Source of the DNA: Rodentolepis nana
Lineage: Eukaryota > Platyhelminthes > Cestoda > Cyclophyllidea > Hymenolepididae
Assembly (NCBI GenBank): GCA_900617975.1
Contig: UZAE01012154.1
Coordinates: 23,609-57,201 of the forward strand
DNA: 33,593 nucleotides
Direction: 5' to 3'
Positions within the stretch are counted from its first letter, which is position 1, and each line of letters opens with the position of its first letter. Both the position numbers and the translations under genes were made by a program. The notes beneath the pieces are model-generated. The model was not told the DNA's origin, searched no databases, and saw nothing but the letters and a program-made list of their open reading frames with translations. Positions 1 through 31,394 of the stretch are shown one piece after another.

Positions 1-160
1 TGGCACTGTACATTTGTTGTCATTGCTTAAAACACAAAAGGGGTCTATTAAATAGCTAGTAATAAGTGATTCAGAGAGTAGTGGTAAATGCGCCAAACGA
101 ATACGAGTTAAAGGGAGACGGAGGAAAACGATAGCAGGAAGTGATTAGGAGGCAGAAAAA
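1..160 (-). other. AGAP 3' UTR, incomplete at window edge
   Basis: This is the sequence downstream of the AGAP stop codon. On the minus strand I see no AATAAA or ATTAAA in it, so the cleavage site is probably left of the window. Confidence 0.5.
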
Positions 161-20848
<20,688 letters not shown>

Positions 20849-22745
20849 TATTAAAAATTATTTATCCAAAAAGGTACAAGAAATATTTCATAATATGCGC
20901 GGCAAAAAATGAGGTGCTTCTGTTCAAGTCAGACGCCAGGTGACAAAAAATTTATCAATATCAAAGATTATTAGAATTGTTTTATTAAAAACTGGATTCT
21001 TTATCTTATTTTATTTTATGGATATTATAAGGATAATGCACAGTGCTTAAAAACACATTGTTAAGGAATCAATGGTAAAAGCATTTTAAGGAAGTGGGAT
21101 AAAAAAGCTAAGAGTTTTGTACTATATCATTTTTCGTGGAAAATCCGAAATTCACCACACGACCTTAGATTCTAACGGCTCCTTCCCAAAATTGGGTGTT
21201 TAGAATATTCACCATGACAGATATGAAATTATTTCTTCTTACACGCTATAATGGATAGAGAGATAAATAATATATCGCAGAGAGTTTCAATACCACAATC
21301 CAAATCAAGCTCGTATTACAATATTATCACTTTTTTCTCTCCAAGACAGTGATAATGGTATGAAAGATCAGTTTTGCTGATAATCAATACTGGAAGAAGC
21401 TTAGAAAATATTGCCTGACTTAAGATAAGAAATTTCTGATTTGCTAAAATATGACAAAACCGATAATAAATCACCTCCTGTTTATCCAAGACTATTTTAT
21501 TAACTTTTAACTTTCAATAATTTCGTCGTGTATCCCTTTTGACTTTAAAGACTGCACTTATTAATTGCTCTTTGAAGTACACTTTTGAAAGTTTTTAATA
21601 TGAGCCTTAACTTATTCTCATCCAACTGCCATAACTGTTGAACATGGAACGCTTCTCATCATGCATTTTATCCCTCAATATTTACTTAGATAAAATGGCA
21701 GGCTTTATGATAGTTATCACTAGCCCTTTATTTGACTTTGGGAGAAACGTCAAAGTCACAAATAGTCAAGAGTGGGAACAAAAGAGTGATTAAAAATTGC
21801 AAAATAGAAAAAGGTAAGACCAGATGAGTACTGTTTAAGTGGTCGAACATGCCATACGGTGGGGTCATAGTAATTTGAAAGCATCTTACAATTAATAGAT
21901 ATGCTTGCGTTTGAGACTACGTTGCACAGGGTGCAACACATGGAGGTAAGTCTACGCGTACCCCATATCACTTAACATTGTAATTGATAGTTCTTTTCTA
22001 CTTAAAGGTACATTTTCCACCTTTTTCCGTCCACATCAGCAATTGTATACACACAAAATTCCGGGGTCGTCCAAGGCCGACGTAATCACAAAACGCCATA
22101 GAGACAGGCACTTTTCCAGCGAACTCCTGGACTCTCTTTTCGAAAATCAAAGAACTTATCATGTTTTATTAGGATGATGAGTTCAAAATTTAGATTAATA
22201 TTTATTAAATTTAACCGATCGTAATATAAAGGCAGTATAACAATCTGAGAACATAAACCACAAAATAATTCATCCGTTAAGAACCCTTTCCCATGAACCC
22301 ACCAGGGGTCATTCCAAAATTTTCGATGAGCAAAAGATTCATAAAACACTTCGCTATCAAAGCCCTCTTTCGTAATTTATTCCAGGAATAGGAATTTTTA
22401 AAATTCAACAATTATACAGAGGTAAGATGAAATTCCTTGTAAGAACCATGAATAAATGATTGTCACAAGACAAAGTAGTGGTATATTTATTTAATAACAA
22501 CATAACGTTTTGCCGTCTAATATATATGTGTGCCTTATATCATGAGCTTTATGTAATTAAATTTGCAATTTAACACAACGTAATCTTATTACAGAAAAGC
22601 GGAACTCGTTCAATAAATAAATAAAAAAATAAAAACTTTATTTTTCAATTGAAGTAGAGTTAAATAAGTAAAGACCTCCCTCAATGTATTTTGGAAAATA
22701 TGACCAAAAGTTCAACCAATGAACTCTCGGTATTTCCTACGTATT
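20849..22745. promoter_or_regulatory. Divergent intergenic region between AGAP and the ORP-like gene
   Basis: About 1.9 kb lies between the two start codons and must contain both 5' UTRs and both promoters, unless either gene is spliced from farther upstream. It is AT-rich and has no clear TATA or initiator that I would defend. An old repeat copy takes up 21678-21964. A possible trans-splice or UTR acceptor precedes the plus gene (pyrimidine-rich run then CAATTGAAG near 22654). Confidence 0.5.
21678..21964 (-). repeat. SINE-like repeat, old full-length copy
   Basis: On the minus strand it reads GGGGTACGCGTAGACTTACC at the 5' end, then TGCACCCTGTGCAACG, CCCCACCGTATGGCATGTTC, and AAAGGGCTAGTGATAACTAT, in the same order as the young copies. 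It lacks the long poly-C tract and has many substitutions, so it is older. It sits between the two divergent genes. Confidence 0.8.
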
Positions 22746-22753
22746 ATGAGTGA
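22700..22753 (+). other. Short upstream ORF overlapping the ORP-like start
   Basis: An ATG at 22700 opens 17 codons and ends at TGA 22751-22753, out of frame with and overlapping the proposed start at 22746. A further in-frame ATG at 22719 would extend the main protein by nine residues. I preferred 22746 because it has A at -3, whereas 22719 has C. Confidence 0.35.
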
Positions 22754-22820
22754 TTTGGGCTATGATGATTTTTCTGATTTCGAGAAAAATAAACTCGTTG
22801 AAGTGAATAAAGTTGCAGAT
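22746..22820 (+). CDS. OSBPL11: ORP-like exon 1 (acidic N-terminus)
   Basis: These 25 codons start MSDLGYDDFSDFEKNK and are in phase 0, with donor GAT|GTGAGA. Support is the open frame, the donor and phase agreement with exon 2. There is no homology I can name. Confidence 0.7.
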
Positions 22821-25800
22821 GTGAGAAAATGTTCAAAAGTATTATTTTTAACCTATTTTTTTGCGGTTTAATTAGAGTAAACTTGTAGTATATTTAATTA
22901 CTTTGTCGATTCAATTATATATTTTTTTGAATTTACTGGTTAGCTGTTTATTTACTAGATGGGGTTGTGTATTTGCCATATGGTCTGGCAACTGAAATGA
23001 ATAATCTTGTTTTAGGCGATGAAAATGGAGGAGGATCGCCATTTATTTAGGTAATGTGTAATATCAAATTGCTTTATAAAATTATTTATTTGTACGAATT
23101 TCTCCATATGCCAGTGTTGGTCTTGACTTTGTGATATCTTATGCTTTACTTTCATTACTTGGTTAATTCAAAGTGTCTGATTTCATTCCCCTATTTTGAT
23201 GCTCAATATTGAAAGTCCTATTGTTTTTCTTTTCTTATATTTATTGTTATCTATTTCAAAGCACTTAAAGTTACTTATTTTGCTTTTCAAGAAAAAATAT
23301 GGAAGGGCAACTTCTTAAGTTTACAAACATGATGAAGGGATTTCAATATCGCTGGGTGATTGTCAACTCCCGTCTTGGTGTCGTTGAATACTATGAAGCG
23401 AGTTGAATTCAACCTTCCCTTCCATATTTGATTTAATTTTTAAATAACTGTTAAGTTAATATTTTAGAGAGAAGAACACAAGAACTCCTCTAAGCCCCGA
23501 GCTTCTCTTAGTCTTGTGGTATGATTGTTTTGATTAGCATTCATCGAGAAAATTAATTTCTATCCCCTTCAAAATCTGTTTCTATTTTTTAGTATGCAAC
23601 AGTTTGTCCCTCAGATGAAGATTCCCAAACATTCGTTGTAAATACTTCTCAGGGTGAAAACATTCGCCTCAAAGGTTACCACTAATCTACTACATTTCTT
23701 ATGCAAATAACATATTGTTTGAACGGGCTTGTTTTTTCCTGCTACGTTAGGCACCCTTATTACTGAATATGCACTAAAAAACATACGTTTACACATCCAC
23801 TTATCTCTTGCAATTAAGGCCGCTGTTTTTTTACAGTAACACTGTTTTATCACTTTTAAATTCCTGGATAGTTTGTGCATTGTTGAATTGAATGGTCGTT
23901 GGGACGTTGCATCGTCTGATAGTACTTGCAAGTATGTTAAGCGAACTAAATAAACCGTCTTATGTTTCTTATTTGACGATAAAACAAATAAAAAGTTCTC
24001 AGTAAAGATCCCCCACAAATTCTGTAATTTTTAAAACCTCTTGAAGTTTAATGCCGTACTTCAATGAGCTAAATCAAGGCCTTGCTGCTTCCTTTCTTCT
24101 TTTACCTTATGTTGTTTCGATTTTCCATTTACTAGTCCTTTCGGAAGCTCAAAGCTCTAAAATTTGGACTATTTGGACTACAAATCGATGTTTGGTAGTT
24201 AAATTCTGTAGATGATGCAATCCTAGTCTGGTACTACATCATTATGATCATATAAGATAGATCGAAGATGCTATCGGGTCTAAATTGCCGAGTTTGATTT
24301 GAATTTGCCGTTAGAAATAATTCTTTCCTTTTCGGATTCTTTTGTTCAGACTTAAAGATCTGCTTTTTTGAACCGAATACCGTTGAATTAAAAAGAACCT
24401 CTTTTATGCCATTGATTTTTATCTTAATGTTTTATTGATGGAGTATTTCGATATGGCTTCTCTATACTTGGTACTGTCCCTTTCCCCAAAATCGCAACCC
24501 TTTTTTGAGTTATCAATATCATTTGGTTGTAATAAGATTTCAGGTTCTTCTATATCATGTTAATTATCACGAAAACGAGTTCACATTAGCGGTTCAATAT
24601 TCATTACGTTAATGCGCATTTGATCAGCTGGTCATTATAGGTGATTATTTTACTGTGTTATATCATTTTTTATAAAGCTGCCAACGCAAGGGAACGCCAA
24701 CTCTGGGTGAACCATATTCGTGCGGTGGCCGAATACCACACAGAAAGAGCTAACGAACAGGCCAGTGTTAGTTGATTGTCCATTACATTGTTTGATGGAT
24801 TGAGAATACAAACCGTTCTAACACCTAGGTACTTTACATCTTTTAGATTTCAGCTCTTTCTTCTCTTCAAAGGCCATCATTACTCCCTGTAAGAGAAAAT
24901 CGGCCAGCTATGCTTAATTCTTCTAATTCCGGTGCGTATATTATTCTTGAATTAATAGAATACTAACTCATTTGGATTCGTGCTTGATATTGCAATTCGC
25001 TCATCGAAACGTTTGAGTTGTTTTGTCGTTAGTACAGATAATTCACAAAAAGTCTACTGGATCTGTTAATACCTTTGGTTAATTGATTCCGATTGGCGCT
25101 TTTATTGTCCCATCATAACAGAGTGTCAAAATGTATCCCATATCCTGAGTCGGAGTAGATGCGTCTTTATTATAAAGCAACTGATAATTTATAAGTTTCT
25201 TTCATGTTTAACTATGAATGTTATTCTCATTGATCTATTCTGATGATTTATATTTAAATAGTTTGTGATTGTTGATCGTTTCGAGTTTCCGTTTAGCTGC
25301 CTTCTAGTTGTTTGTTAGTACACAATAGATCTTCATCTTCTATGACTCCGGCTACTAATTCATATAAGTAGCAATAACCTGTTTTATGCCATTTTAGATC
25401 AATCCTTCAGAACACACCGCTCCGGTGGTAATAGGGCTGGTCGCAGTACTGACAGAAGGTGAGTCTGAGGATTACTTTTAAACAGATCACATATTCACAT
25501 GCTATTCCCGATGAAGGTCATTTGTAACACTCCACATGTATGCATATATATACACACTACTTGCGTTTGAGCATCAAATCATTTAAACTAAATGCATGTA
25601 TATGTGTCCTCGCTGCTTGGGTTACCTTTTCACTACCCCTTTGTGCTCTGCATCGGCTCCTACAAATAAGAGTGCTGAAAAAAGCTGCAGTATCAAACCA
25701 TGGGCTATTGGAAGTTTATTTGCTGCTTTGGGTCGTTTTCTTTGTAGCTCTGAGGCCACCACGAATGCTTCCAATGCTGAATCATCGACTTTTGTGGATC

Positions 25801-28800
25801 CTTATCAGCAGCTCAATGAGCTCTTCCGTCTCCTAGAATGGGAGGGTAACTTACTGGGTCGGGAAATTGATGTAGGTTTTACCCCCACTTGCCTTACTTA
25901 AACTTGCATTTTTGTTAGCCAACTTTCAATCCTATTTTAGCATAAATTTGAATTGTGACTTTTTTATTTCCTAAAATTCGCCACGTCTAGAGGATGGGGC
26001 GTGTTTACTCTCCAGGAAATGCTAAAGTTAATTGTTTATTTTCCTTCGCGTCTGACATCTGTCGATTAATATTTTATGATCCATTAATATAATTAGGTCT
26101 GCACAATATATTAATTTATATGATTATGTCTCAAATGGTAGTCAGTTTTTTTAATATGCTGTAATTGTTAGTATCTATGGCGATACTTTTTTTAAGATGT
26201 TTTAAGATTAACGGTGCCTAAAAGAGTTCAAGGGAAATTAATTGTGGTATGGAGGAAATATTTTGAAAAAAGTGGTTCTGTTTGATAAAACAACTCTTAC
26301 AAGTTGGTCTTTGAATTTGGCGAAATGTCATTGCCTGCCTCTCTCTCATCTCCTCTTCTATTATAATAAGCTGCATATTAGACAAGATATTTGTTTCTTA
26401 TTAGAGCATAAACTATTCCCTTGTGACTCTTTGAACTCCGTTCAAAATTGCAATTTTTTATTGTCTTATACAACTGTTCAAACAGGAAACTGCTCTTAAT
26501 TGAATAGGCAATGGGCTCTGAAATAGGCGAGTAGCAAAGCCAGAATATCTGAAGTTCTACTTTACTTGAATTTGAGAGCAGTACTGAATTGGTCGTATCT
26601 TCAAAAAAATGAGGAGTTTCCTTTATAATAGGGTAATGCTCGAAAAGATACATAGCACGACGTCAAGGGGTCTTATTTCATTTGAATTTTGGATCCAGCT
26701 TGTACAAGATGGACAGTTCGCGTTCTGAACTTCGAATTTCATAAATTGCCCCCTGGTTTGCATTAGCATTAACATGGCAGAGATGAGACCGTTTAATATT
26801 TTAAGTTTGATGTACTCCGTAGTCTGAATTTACTCAATGTGATTCATTTTTCAATATTCGCGCTACAGTGGTAGAAATGCTGAAGTAGGCTTTAACTCTT
26901 CATTGAGAAGGAACTTGCTTCCCTAAAGTTATGGAACACAAAGTACTCATGACATTAATGCCATACACTAAGGTAAAATTATTTATTATACTTCTTAATA
27001 ATTAGATGAGAGTGGCAAAGAATAGTTCACTCAGTAATGAAGGATAGAGATCAGATAGAGAATTAAGTCAGGACATCGTAAGGGTTCGAATCCATCAGGA
27101 TGTCATCTTCTAACTTAATAGATGTACTTCACTACCTTACGTTTCGATTGGTCAATGGTCTACCATACTAGAAGCTTATTGACTAAGTGATTAAGCTGAT
27201 TGTTTGGTAATGGTACCTCGATAGGTGTTCCTATTGGTATTAGGTTAGATATTAAGACTTTCAAAGAAGTTATGCTGAAGAGAGTACTCAAATTTGCGTT
27301 TATGGTAGCTTTCATGTTCGAAAGCAACATGAGCTCAACATAAGTCAACACGCTGACTACCATTGAAATTACCGCAGCTACAATGTTAGCAGTAACTTTT
27401 CTCATATGAAAATTGAAATTATTTATTCCGATATATGTGCTTGAGTCCATTGGAATTTTCCTTTCTCTTCAGGACTTATACAACCAGCCCACTGCCGCAT
27501 TCCCCAATAAAAGTCCTGAGATGACTGAACTTTATCGGGTATGTCTAATTTCCAACGCGATTATATGATATCCTCGCCCACATCATGTATCTGCAGGGGG
27601 ATAATTTATATTTAATGCTCTTACACCTAAATAATGTGCAACTAAAACCTTACTAGACTAATGACCTTAAGTTTGGAAACCGTATGTGACTGATATTAAA
27701 AAATTATCGATTTACTTAATCTCGGCAAATAGGCAAGAATAAAGGCGAAGAAACGGTCTTTTTCTCTGCTGATGGACCAGTGTCTTTTTTTGTATGAAAG
27801 AGTGTACACATTGAGTACATTATGCTACTTTTGCCAAAATAAGTTTTCTTTTAAAACACCTTCCCCTAAAGGGTACTTGGAGGTTATCGTAAGGAGATGG
27901 TTGTAAATGGTTATTGAAACCACTTTTCACACCTATATTTACTTTATTGAATCTCGAATCATATTTTTGCTTTCTGCTGACGACCCCGTTTTCTCTCTCT
28001 GTAATTGCCATAAGCCAGAAGCATTTCCTTCAATGCTTGTAATTCTAATAAAAATTGTTGTATAAGCTAGTACAGGAGAGGAGAAGGACGTTCCTCCACC
28101 CCTACCCCAACTAAGTTTGATTTGTGTCCTGTTTATTACTCAACAGAGCTTTTATTTTTCTACTTATAGGAGACAGTTGTTTGAGTCATCCATTATTCTC
28201 CTAAGTATGTCAGCATTGAGAATAGCTTGAATCATCCAGTAAAATAGGATGAGCATTTGTTGTAGTAACAACAGCTAATTTTGTGATATATAGCAATCTT
28301 TGTTTATATATATATATATTATGAAAGTTGTTTTACTGAAATTAGCTGAAAGTGAAATTCTCATTGTCACAGATTTTCCCAAGGCAAGCCACCGTATTAC
28401 TATTTCAGTGCTATTCTGCCGATAAGTTTGATTGGCTTGGCATAGAGGAGTCACAGGGCTGTCGAAATATCTGAACAGTCAGTAACAGTTAATGCCTTAA
28501 ATTTCGGAGGAAAGACCAAAACCAAATCCGGCAGATTTCTTAGTTTCCTCTCTCTATTTGCTCCTCAATATCTGTCTCAGGCTATGTCTCTGGGAAACAT
28601 TTTCCTCAGTAATATTTGAATGTGATTACCTCTTTGTTGTTCACACTGTAAAAATGCTAATGAGTTTGCTATGGGAACCGTGTTCGAAGGTGCTTCCCTA
28701 TTGGCCGACGAAGTTACTAGCTCAGCTTACTCATTGGGTTGCATTATTGTTTCAGTTTCGTTACGCTAATGGAGAACCCAGATCATTTTTATTGGAATTT

Positions 28801-29333
28801 TTTACTGAACTATTGGTTCACTCACTGCCAGCTCTTCCTTTCTCTACAACTACGTCTCTCTCACTCTTGACCTGATTATTGGAGTTACTGAAGCTTTAAA
28901 TAAAGTCTTTCCGCAAAACTATAAGCCAATGTGGATCAGATACGGTATTATTAAGATATCTTCTCTACCTTTACTCACACGTTCATGTCAGCATAATACT
29001 ATTATTGTGATGTTCACATTACATGAATACTGATGTTTACCTAACTACTAATAACTGACGGTTGTTTATTGCGTATGCAGGATCCACAGTGCAACATAAC
29101 CACCTCATTTATCCTTTTAGAACCTCCTCATCATAAAAGCAACGAGTCAAGCTTCCATCAAGTCACTGAAGCAATGTCTTGGTGCTCTTCAGCGTGATAA
29201 CACCAGCAACAGTAGTAACAGCACAATCCCTGTAACTACCGAGGTCAAACCTGGTGCTGTAAATCCTTCAGCTTGTGCTACTGCACCCAACCATAACGCC
29301 ACTTCCTCATCACTTGAAATGGGTTCTTCCTAG
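22746..29333 (+). CDS. OSBPL11: ORP10/ORP11-like PH-domain protein lacking the lipid-binding ORD, complete 11-exon gene
   Basis: Exons: 22746-22820, 23016-23050, 23292-23397, 23468-23518, 23593-23674, 24678-24766, 24847-24931, 25398-25458, 25673-25871, 27473-27538, 29121-29333. They total 1062 nt (353 aa plus TAG) with all phases consistent. A PH domain spans about 40-137: MEGQLLKFTNMMKGFQYRW, then PSDEDSQTF, then ARERQLWVNHI with the conserved tryptophan. These pieces resemble the oxysterol-binding-protein-related ORP9/10/11 group, ORP11 most. Residues 284 on (NLLIIKATSQASIKSLKQCL) match the helical segment that lies between PH and ORD in ORP10/11. The ORD that exchanges phosphatidylserine/PI4P in that family is absent: a Ser/Asn-rich tail leads straight to the stop. 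The product may therefore bind phosphoinositide membranes or partner proteins rather than transfer lipid. A longer isoform using exons beyond the window cannot be excluded. The symbol marks family likeness only. Confidence 0.86.
23016..23050 (+). CDS. OSBPL11: ORP-like exon 2 (35-nt microexon)
   Basis: Acceptor TTGTTTTAG, coding AMKMEEDRHLF plus two bases, donor TTTAG|GTAATG. Its phase 2 end fits the one-base entry of exon 3, giving R-K-N-M-E-G. If initiation occurred at the internal methionine M40 of exon 3, this exon would be untranslated. Confidence 0.68.
23292..23397 (+). CDS. OSBPL11: ORP-like exon 3, PH strands 1-3
   Basis: It encodes MEGQLLKFTNMMKGFQYRW and VIVNSRLGVVEYYE, the typical ORP PH start. 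The exon ends GAA followed by GCGAGT. The only nearby GT (GCGA|GTTGAA) would shift the frame into a stop in exon 4, so a GC donor is inferred. Confidence 0.9.
23398..23467 (+). other. GC-AG intron, 70 bp (ORP-like intron 3)
   Basis: The donor is GAA|GCGAGT and the acceptor AATATTTTAG. A GT donor at the same place breaks the frame, while the GC donor gives a gap-free match to the ORP PH domain. Confidence 0.8.
23468..23518 (+). CDS. OSBPL11: ORP-like exon 4 (51 nt)
   Basis: Acceptor ATATTTTAG, 17 codons REEHKNSSKPRASLSLV, donor GTG|GTATGA. It aligns with the ORP11 PH loop and strand ending KPRGTLQL. It follows a 70-bp intron and precedes one of 74 bp. Confidence 0.9.
23593..23674 (+). CDS. 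OSBPL11: ORP-like exon 5, PH strands
   Basis: It encodes YATVCPSDEDSQTFVV then NTSQGENIRLK plus one base. The PSDEDSxTF block is diagnostic for the ORP10/11 PH domain. The acceptor is TTTTTTAG, and the donor AAAG|GTTACC is in phase 1. Confidence 0.92.
24678..24766 (+). CDS. OSBPL11: ORP-like exon 6, PH C-terminal helix
   Basis: It encodes AANARERQLWVNHIRAVAEY followed by HTERANEQAS. The A-x-x-A-x-E-R-Q-x-W pattern is the closing helix of ORP PH domains. The acceptor is TTTTATAAAG, and the donor AGT|GTTAGT is in phase 0. Confidence 0.92.
24847..24931 (+). CDS. OSBPL11: ORP-like exon 7, linker
   Basis: Acceptor CATCTTTTAG, coding ISALSSLQRPSLLPVREN and then a Ser/Asn-rich end; the donor CCG|GTGCGT is in phase 1. 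It follows an 80-bp intron. The composition resembles the Ser-rich linker after the PH domain in ORP11. Confidence 0.82.
25398..25458 (+). CDS. OSBPL11: ORP-like exon 8 (61 nt), basic linker
   Basis: Acceptor CCATTTTAG, coding DQSFRTHRSGGNRAGRSTDR, with donor AAG|GTGAGT in phase 2. It is Arg-rich. Only phase and splice sites support it, but they are good. Confidence 0.78.
25673..25871 (+). CDS. OSBPL11: ORP-like exon 9, helical segment
   Basis: It encodes IKPWAIGSLFAALGRFLCSS and later FVDPYQQLNELFRLLEWEGN, an amphipathic region like the predicted coiled coil between PH and ORD in ORP9/10/11. The 5' edge is uncertain. A one-base entry is required, which allows AAGAG|T (start 25673) or CTGCAG|T (start 25691, six residues shorter). 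The donor GAT|GTAGGT is in phase 0. Confidence 0.82.
25872..27472 (+). other. ORP-like intron 9 (1.6 kb)
   Basis: The intron is AT-rich with no exon that I can support. A perfect tRNA-type B box, GGTTCGAATCC, occurs at about 27083 without a tRNA fold. Confidence 0.6.
27473..27538 (+). CDS. OSBPL11: ORP-like exon 10 (66 nt)
   Basis: It has an excellent acceptor, TTTCTCTTCAG, then 22 codons (DLYNQPTAAFPNKS, PEMTELYR) in phase 0, and donor CGG|GTATGT. It joins exon 11 in phase to give TELYRNLLIIKATS. Confidence 0.88.
27539..29120 (+). other. ORP-like intron 10 (1.6 kb)
   Basis: It has a TA microsatellite (28305-28319) and a 105-codon open frame near 28558-28875 that is hydrophobic, lacks recognisable motifs and is not needed to join the flanking exons in phase. 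Confidence 0.6.
28305..28319 (+). repeat. TA microsatellite
   Basis: About seven TA units in intron 10 of the ORP-like gene. Confidence 0.8.
29121..29333 (+). CDS. OSBPL11: ORP-like terminal exon and stop
   Basis: Acceptor TATCCTTTTAG, then NLLIIKATSQASIKSLKQCL, which parallels the DLLMLKATS segment of ORP11. It continues into a Ser/Asn/Thr/Pro-rich tail ending SSSLEMGSS and TAG at 29331. Possible internal donors such as GCT|GTAAAT near 29258 exist but are weak. Confidence 0.88.
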   Translation, partial: NLLIIKATSQASIKSLKQCLGALQRDNTSNSSNSTIPVTTEVKPGAVNPSACATAPNHNATSSSLEMGSS

Positions 29334-29817
29334 ATATGTGCATTCCTTCACTCCCCTATCGTTAATTTCCTATTCTGCTCATTCCTCATCCAATCTCCCT
29401 TGTTATCCTCACCGCTTTACTTCCATCTCGTGATGATATCGTGATTTTTTATTTTATCTGCTCTTGATGCAGATGAGGAGAGCGAGATATATATCGGATT
29501 GAACTCTCTTTCTGTGTCTATGTCTATCCTGTACAAGGAATATATATCTATGCATATGTATCAGTCATTACACCTGGTTCCCCAGTACTTCTCTCATTTT
29601 ATAAATAGTTTTGTCGTGTTGCTACCTTTAATCGTCTTTTGTTTGCAATTAATCATTGTAATACAGAAAGGAGAATTTTTTAGAGGGAACGGAATGAGTA
29701 TTAGCTACCTTACGGTTAAAAGGAGCGTGGGAAATAGCCTTTACATTCCGTTTCTTTTTCGAATACATCTTGAATTATTTGCAACGCCAAGAGTTTAACT
29801 CAATAGAATTAAATAAA
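29334..29817 (+). other. 3' UTR of the ORP-like gene
   Basis: This is the sequence from the stop codon to the poly(A) signal. A 99-codon open frame inside it is hydrophobic and unsupported. Confidence 0.6.
29812..29817 (+). terminator. Poly(A) signal AATAAA
   Basis: The canonical hexamer lies 479 nt after the ORP-like TAG and is followed by a GT-containing stretch (AATGGCTGTATTGTC), as expected for cleavage downstream. Confidence 0.6.
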
Positions 29818-31043
29818 GTGAAGAATGGCTGTATTGTCAGGACACAACGGCATCCGAGATACTTTATGGTGTAGAAACTACGTAATATTCTTTTGAGCTG
29901 TAGGAAATCTATGTGAACGCAGTTCGAAGATAATGCGTCTAGGTGCGTAAATGCACTCTAGAGAAGTTTCGTTTTTGATATAAAGAATGCCTGCTTTCCA
30001 TAGAATAAAAAAAGGATTAGAAACCTTCAAACGCGTTGGTGTCCATAACACTGTTTAATTTTGAGGCGAAGTAGAGCGAGGGTTTAACTTAGTCCAGCAA
30101 TCATGGTTCTAACTTAAATTCAAGTAGCGGGTCTGACTCAACTTGCCTTAACGTCAATTTCAAATGGTTTTTAACGACTTCCTTTTTCCGAGTACATATT
30201 TTCTAGTAGATGGGGAACTGGATTATGGCTTCTACATCATTTGTGTGGTACAGTGTAAACCACAAATTAGAAAAAATGAAATTGTCGATGAAAAAGAGGA
30301 GTACAATCGTGTCAGTTTGACCAATATTAGATTTTGAGTTATAAATTTCCCATTACCATCAAATTGGTTTGTGAAATTAATGCAAACATGCCTTCAAATA
30401 ACACATCGATTAAACAGTCTCTTAAAATAAGAAAATTTAACAACTAAGAGTGCTAATCTAATTCCATATTGGTTACAACTCAGGATAGAGGGAGGCCTTG
30501 AATCGGGGACATTTCCATCTCCTTTTGTTCTGGTGAATAAATACCAAAAGGAATGCATTTCACTGCCCAACTCTATCCCAAATAAGCGTTGAAATCAAAT
30601 TGAATTAGTTCGTTGAAACTGTGCTTTAATAAGGTTGACTTAGAATCAGATCAGATGATGTAGAAATGTAACATTAACAAGTTATTCCATGTTGTTTCAA
30701 GCGGTGAGTATATGTTATGAGGTTATATAACCAAAAAGTAACCTGTTGATGATAAAAAACAACGATAGGTTAAATTTAGATTAACTAATTGAAGAGTTGT
30801 AAATTTTCTGACAACACAACCTCATTTAAGGAAACGTTTAAGTAAATAATCGCTGGCGTAATAATTGTATTCAACGAGCATTAATATAAGTGAACAGTTG
30901 TAGGGTACACATTGGCAATTAAATAGCTATTAGTCAACCTTGATTTACGAGTTAAATCAATTAATGGCGTCACACTATTAATATAACAAATATTATAGTA
31001 GGCAAACGAAATGCCTTTTACAGGAAATGATATTTTAGAATGA
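29818..31043. other. Gene-free AT-rich spacer
   Basis: I see no coding, RNA or repeat feature here. In particular there is no ORD motif of the EQxSHHPP kind on the plus strand. Confidence 0.55.
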
Positions 31044-31394
31044 GGTGCACCCTGGGCAACGTACACTCATACGGCAAAAAAGTCGGTGCACCCTGGGCAA
31101 CGTACACTCATACGGCAAAAAAGTCATAAACCGGCAGTTAACTTCTCCCTTCAAACTACCATCACCCCACTGTATGTCATATTCGATTACTTCCACAGTA
31201 CTCACCTCACCTTTTACTCTACCTCTGTGTTTGTCTCCTTTACACCTTTGAAACACTCTTCTGCTCCCCCCCCCCCCCCCCCCACCCTCTTAACTTTTTG
31301 TGCCATTGATGTTCATCCCCTCTGTAAAGCTTGAAGTCAACTAAAGGGCTAATGATAACTATCAAAACGTCTGCCATTTAATATCAATAAATAA
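31044..31394 (+). repeat. SINE-like repeat, copy with 41-bp tandem duplication and C18 tract
   Basis: It lacks the first roughly 30 bases (GGGGTGTGCGATAGACTT...). The segment GGTGCACCCTGGGCAACGTA... is present twice, perfectly, at 31044-31084 and 31085-31125. A C18 tract is at 31266-31283, then the conserved 3' block AAAGGGCTAATGATAACTAT and an AATAAATAA tail. Confidence 0.88.

Noticed and set aside
22746..22820. FFAT-like motif (YDDFSDFEK) at the ORP-like N-terminus
   Set aside because: It is acidic with aromatic residues, but the spacing does not fit the FFAT core, and ORP10/11 proteins are not known for FFAT motifs.
27040..27105. Possible tRNA gene: perfect B box GGTTCGAATCC near 27083
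   Set aside because: The T-stem pairs poorly, no A box lies at the proper distance, and no acceptor stem or anticodon arm can be drawn. A match to this degenerate motif is not unlikely by chance in 33 kb.
28558..28875. 105-codon plus-strand open frame in intron 10 of the ORP-like gene
   Set aside because: It is hydrophobic, without known motifs, and the flanking exons join in phase without it.
29499..29798. 99-codon plus-strand open frame after the ORP-like stop
   Set aside because: It lies within the 3' UTR ahead of the poly(A) signal. Its composition is like translated AT-rich noncoding DNA, and no ORD motif is present.
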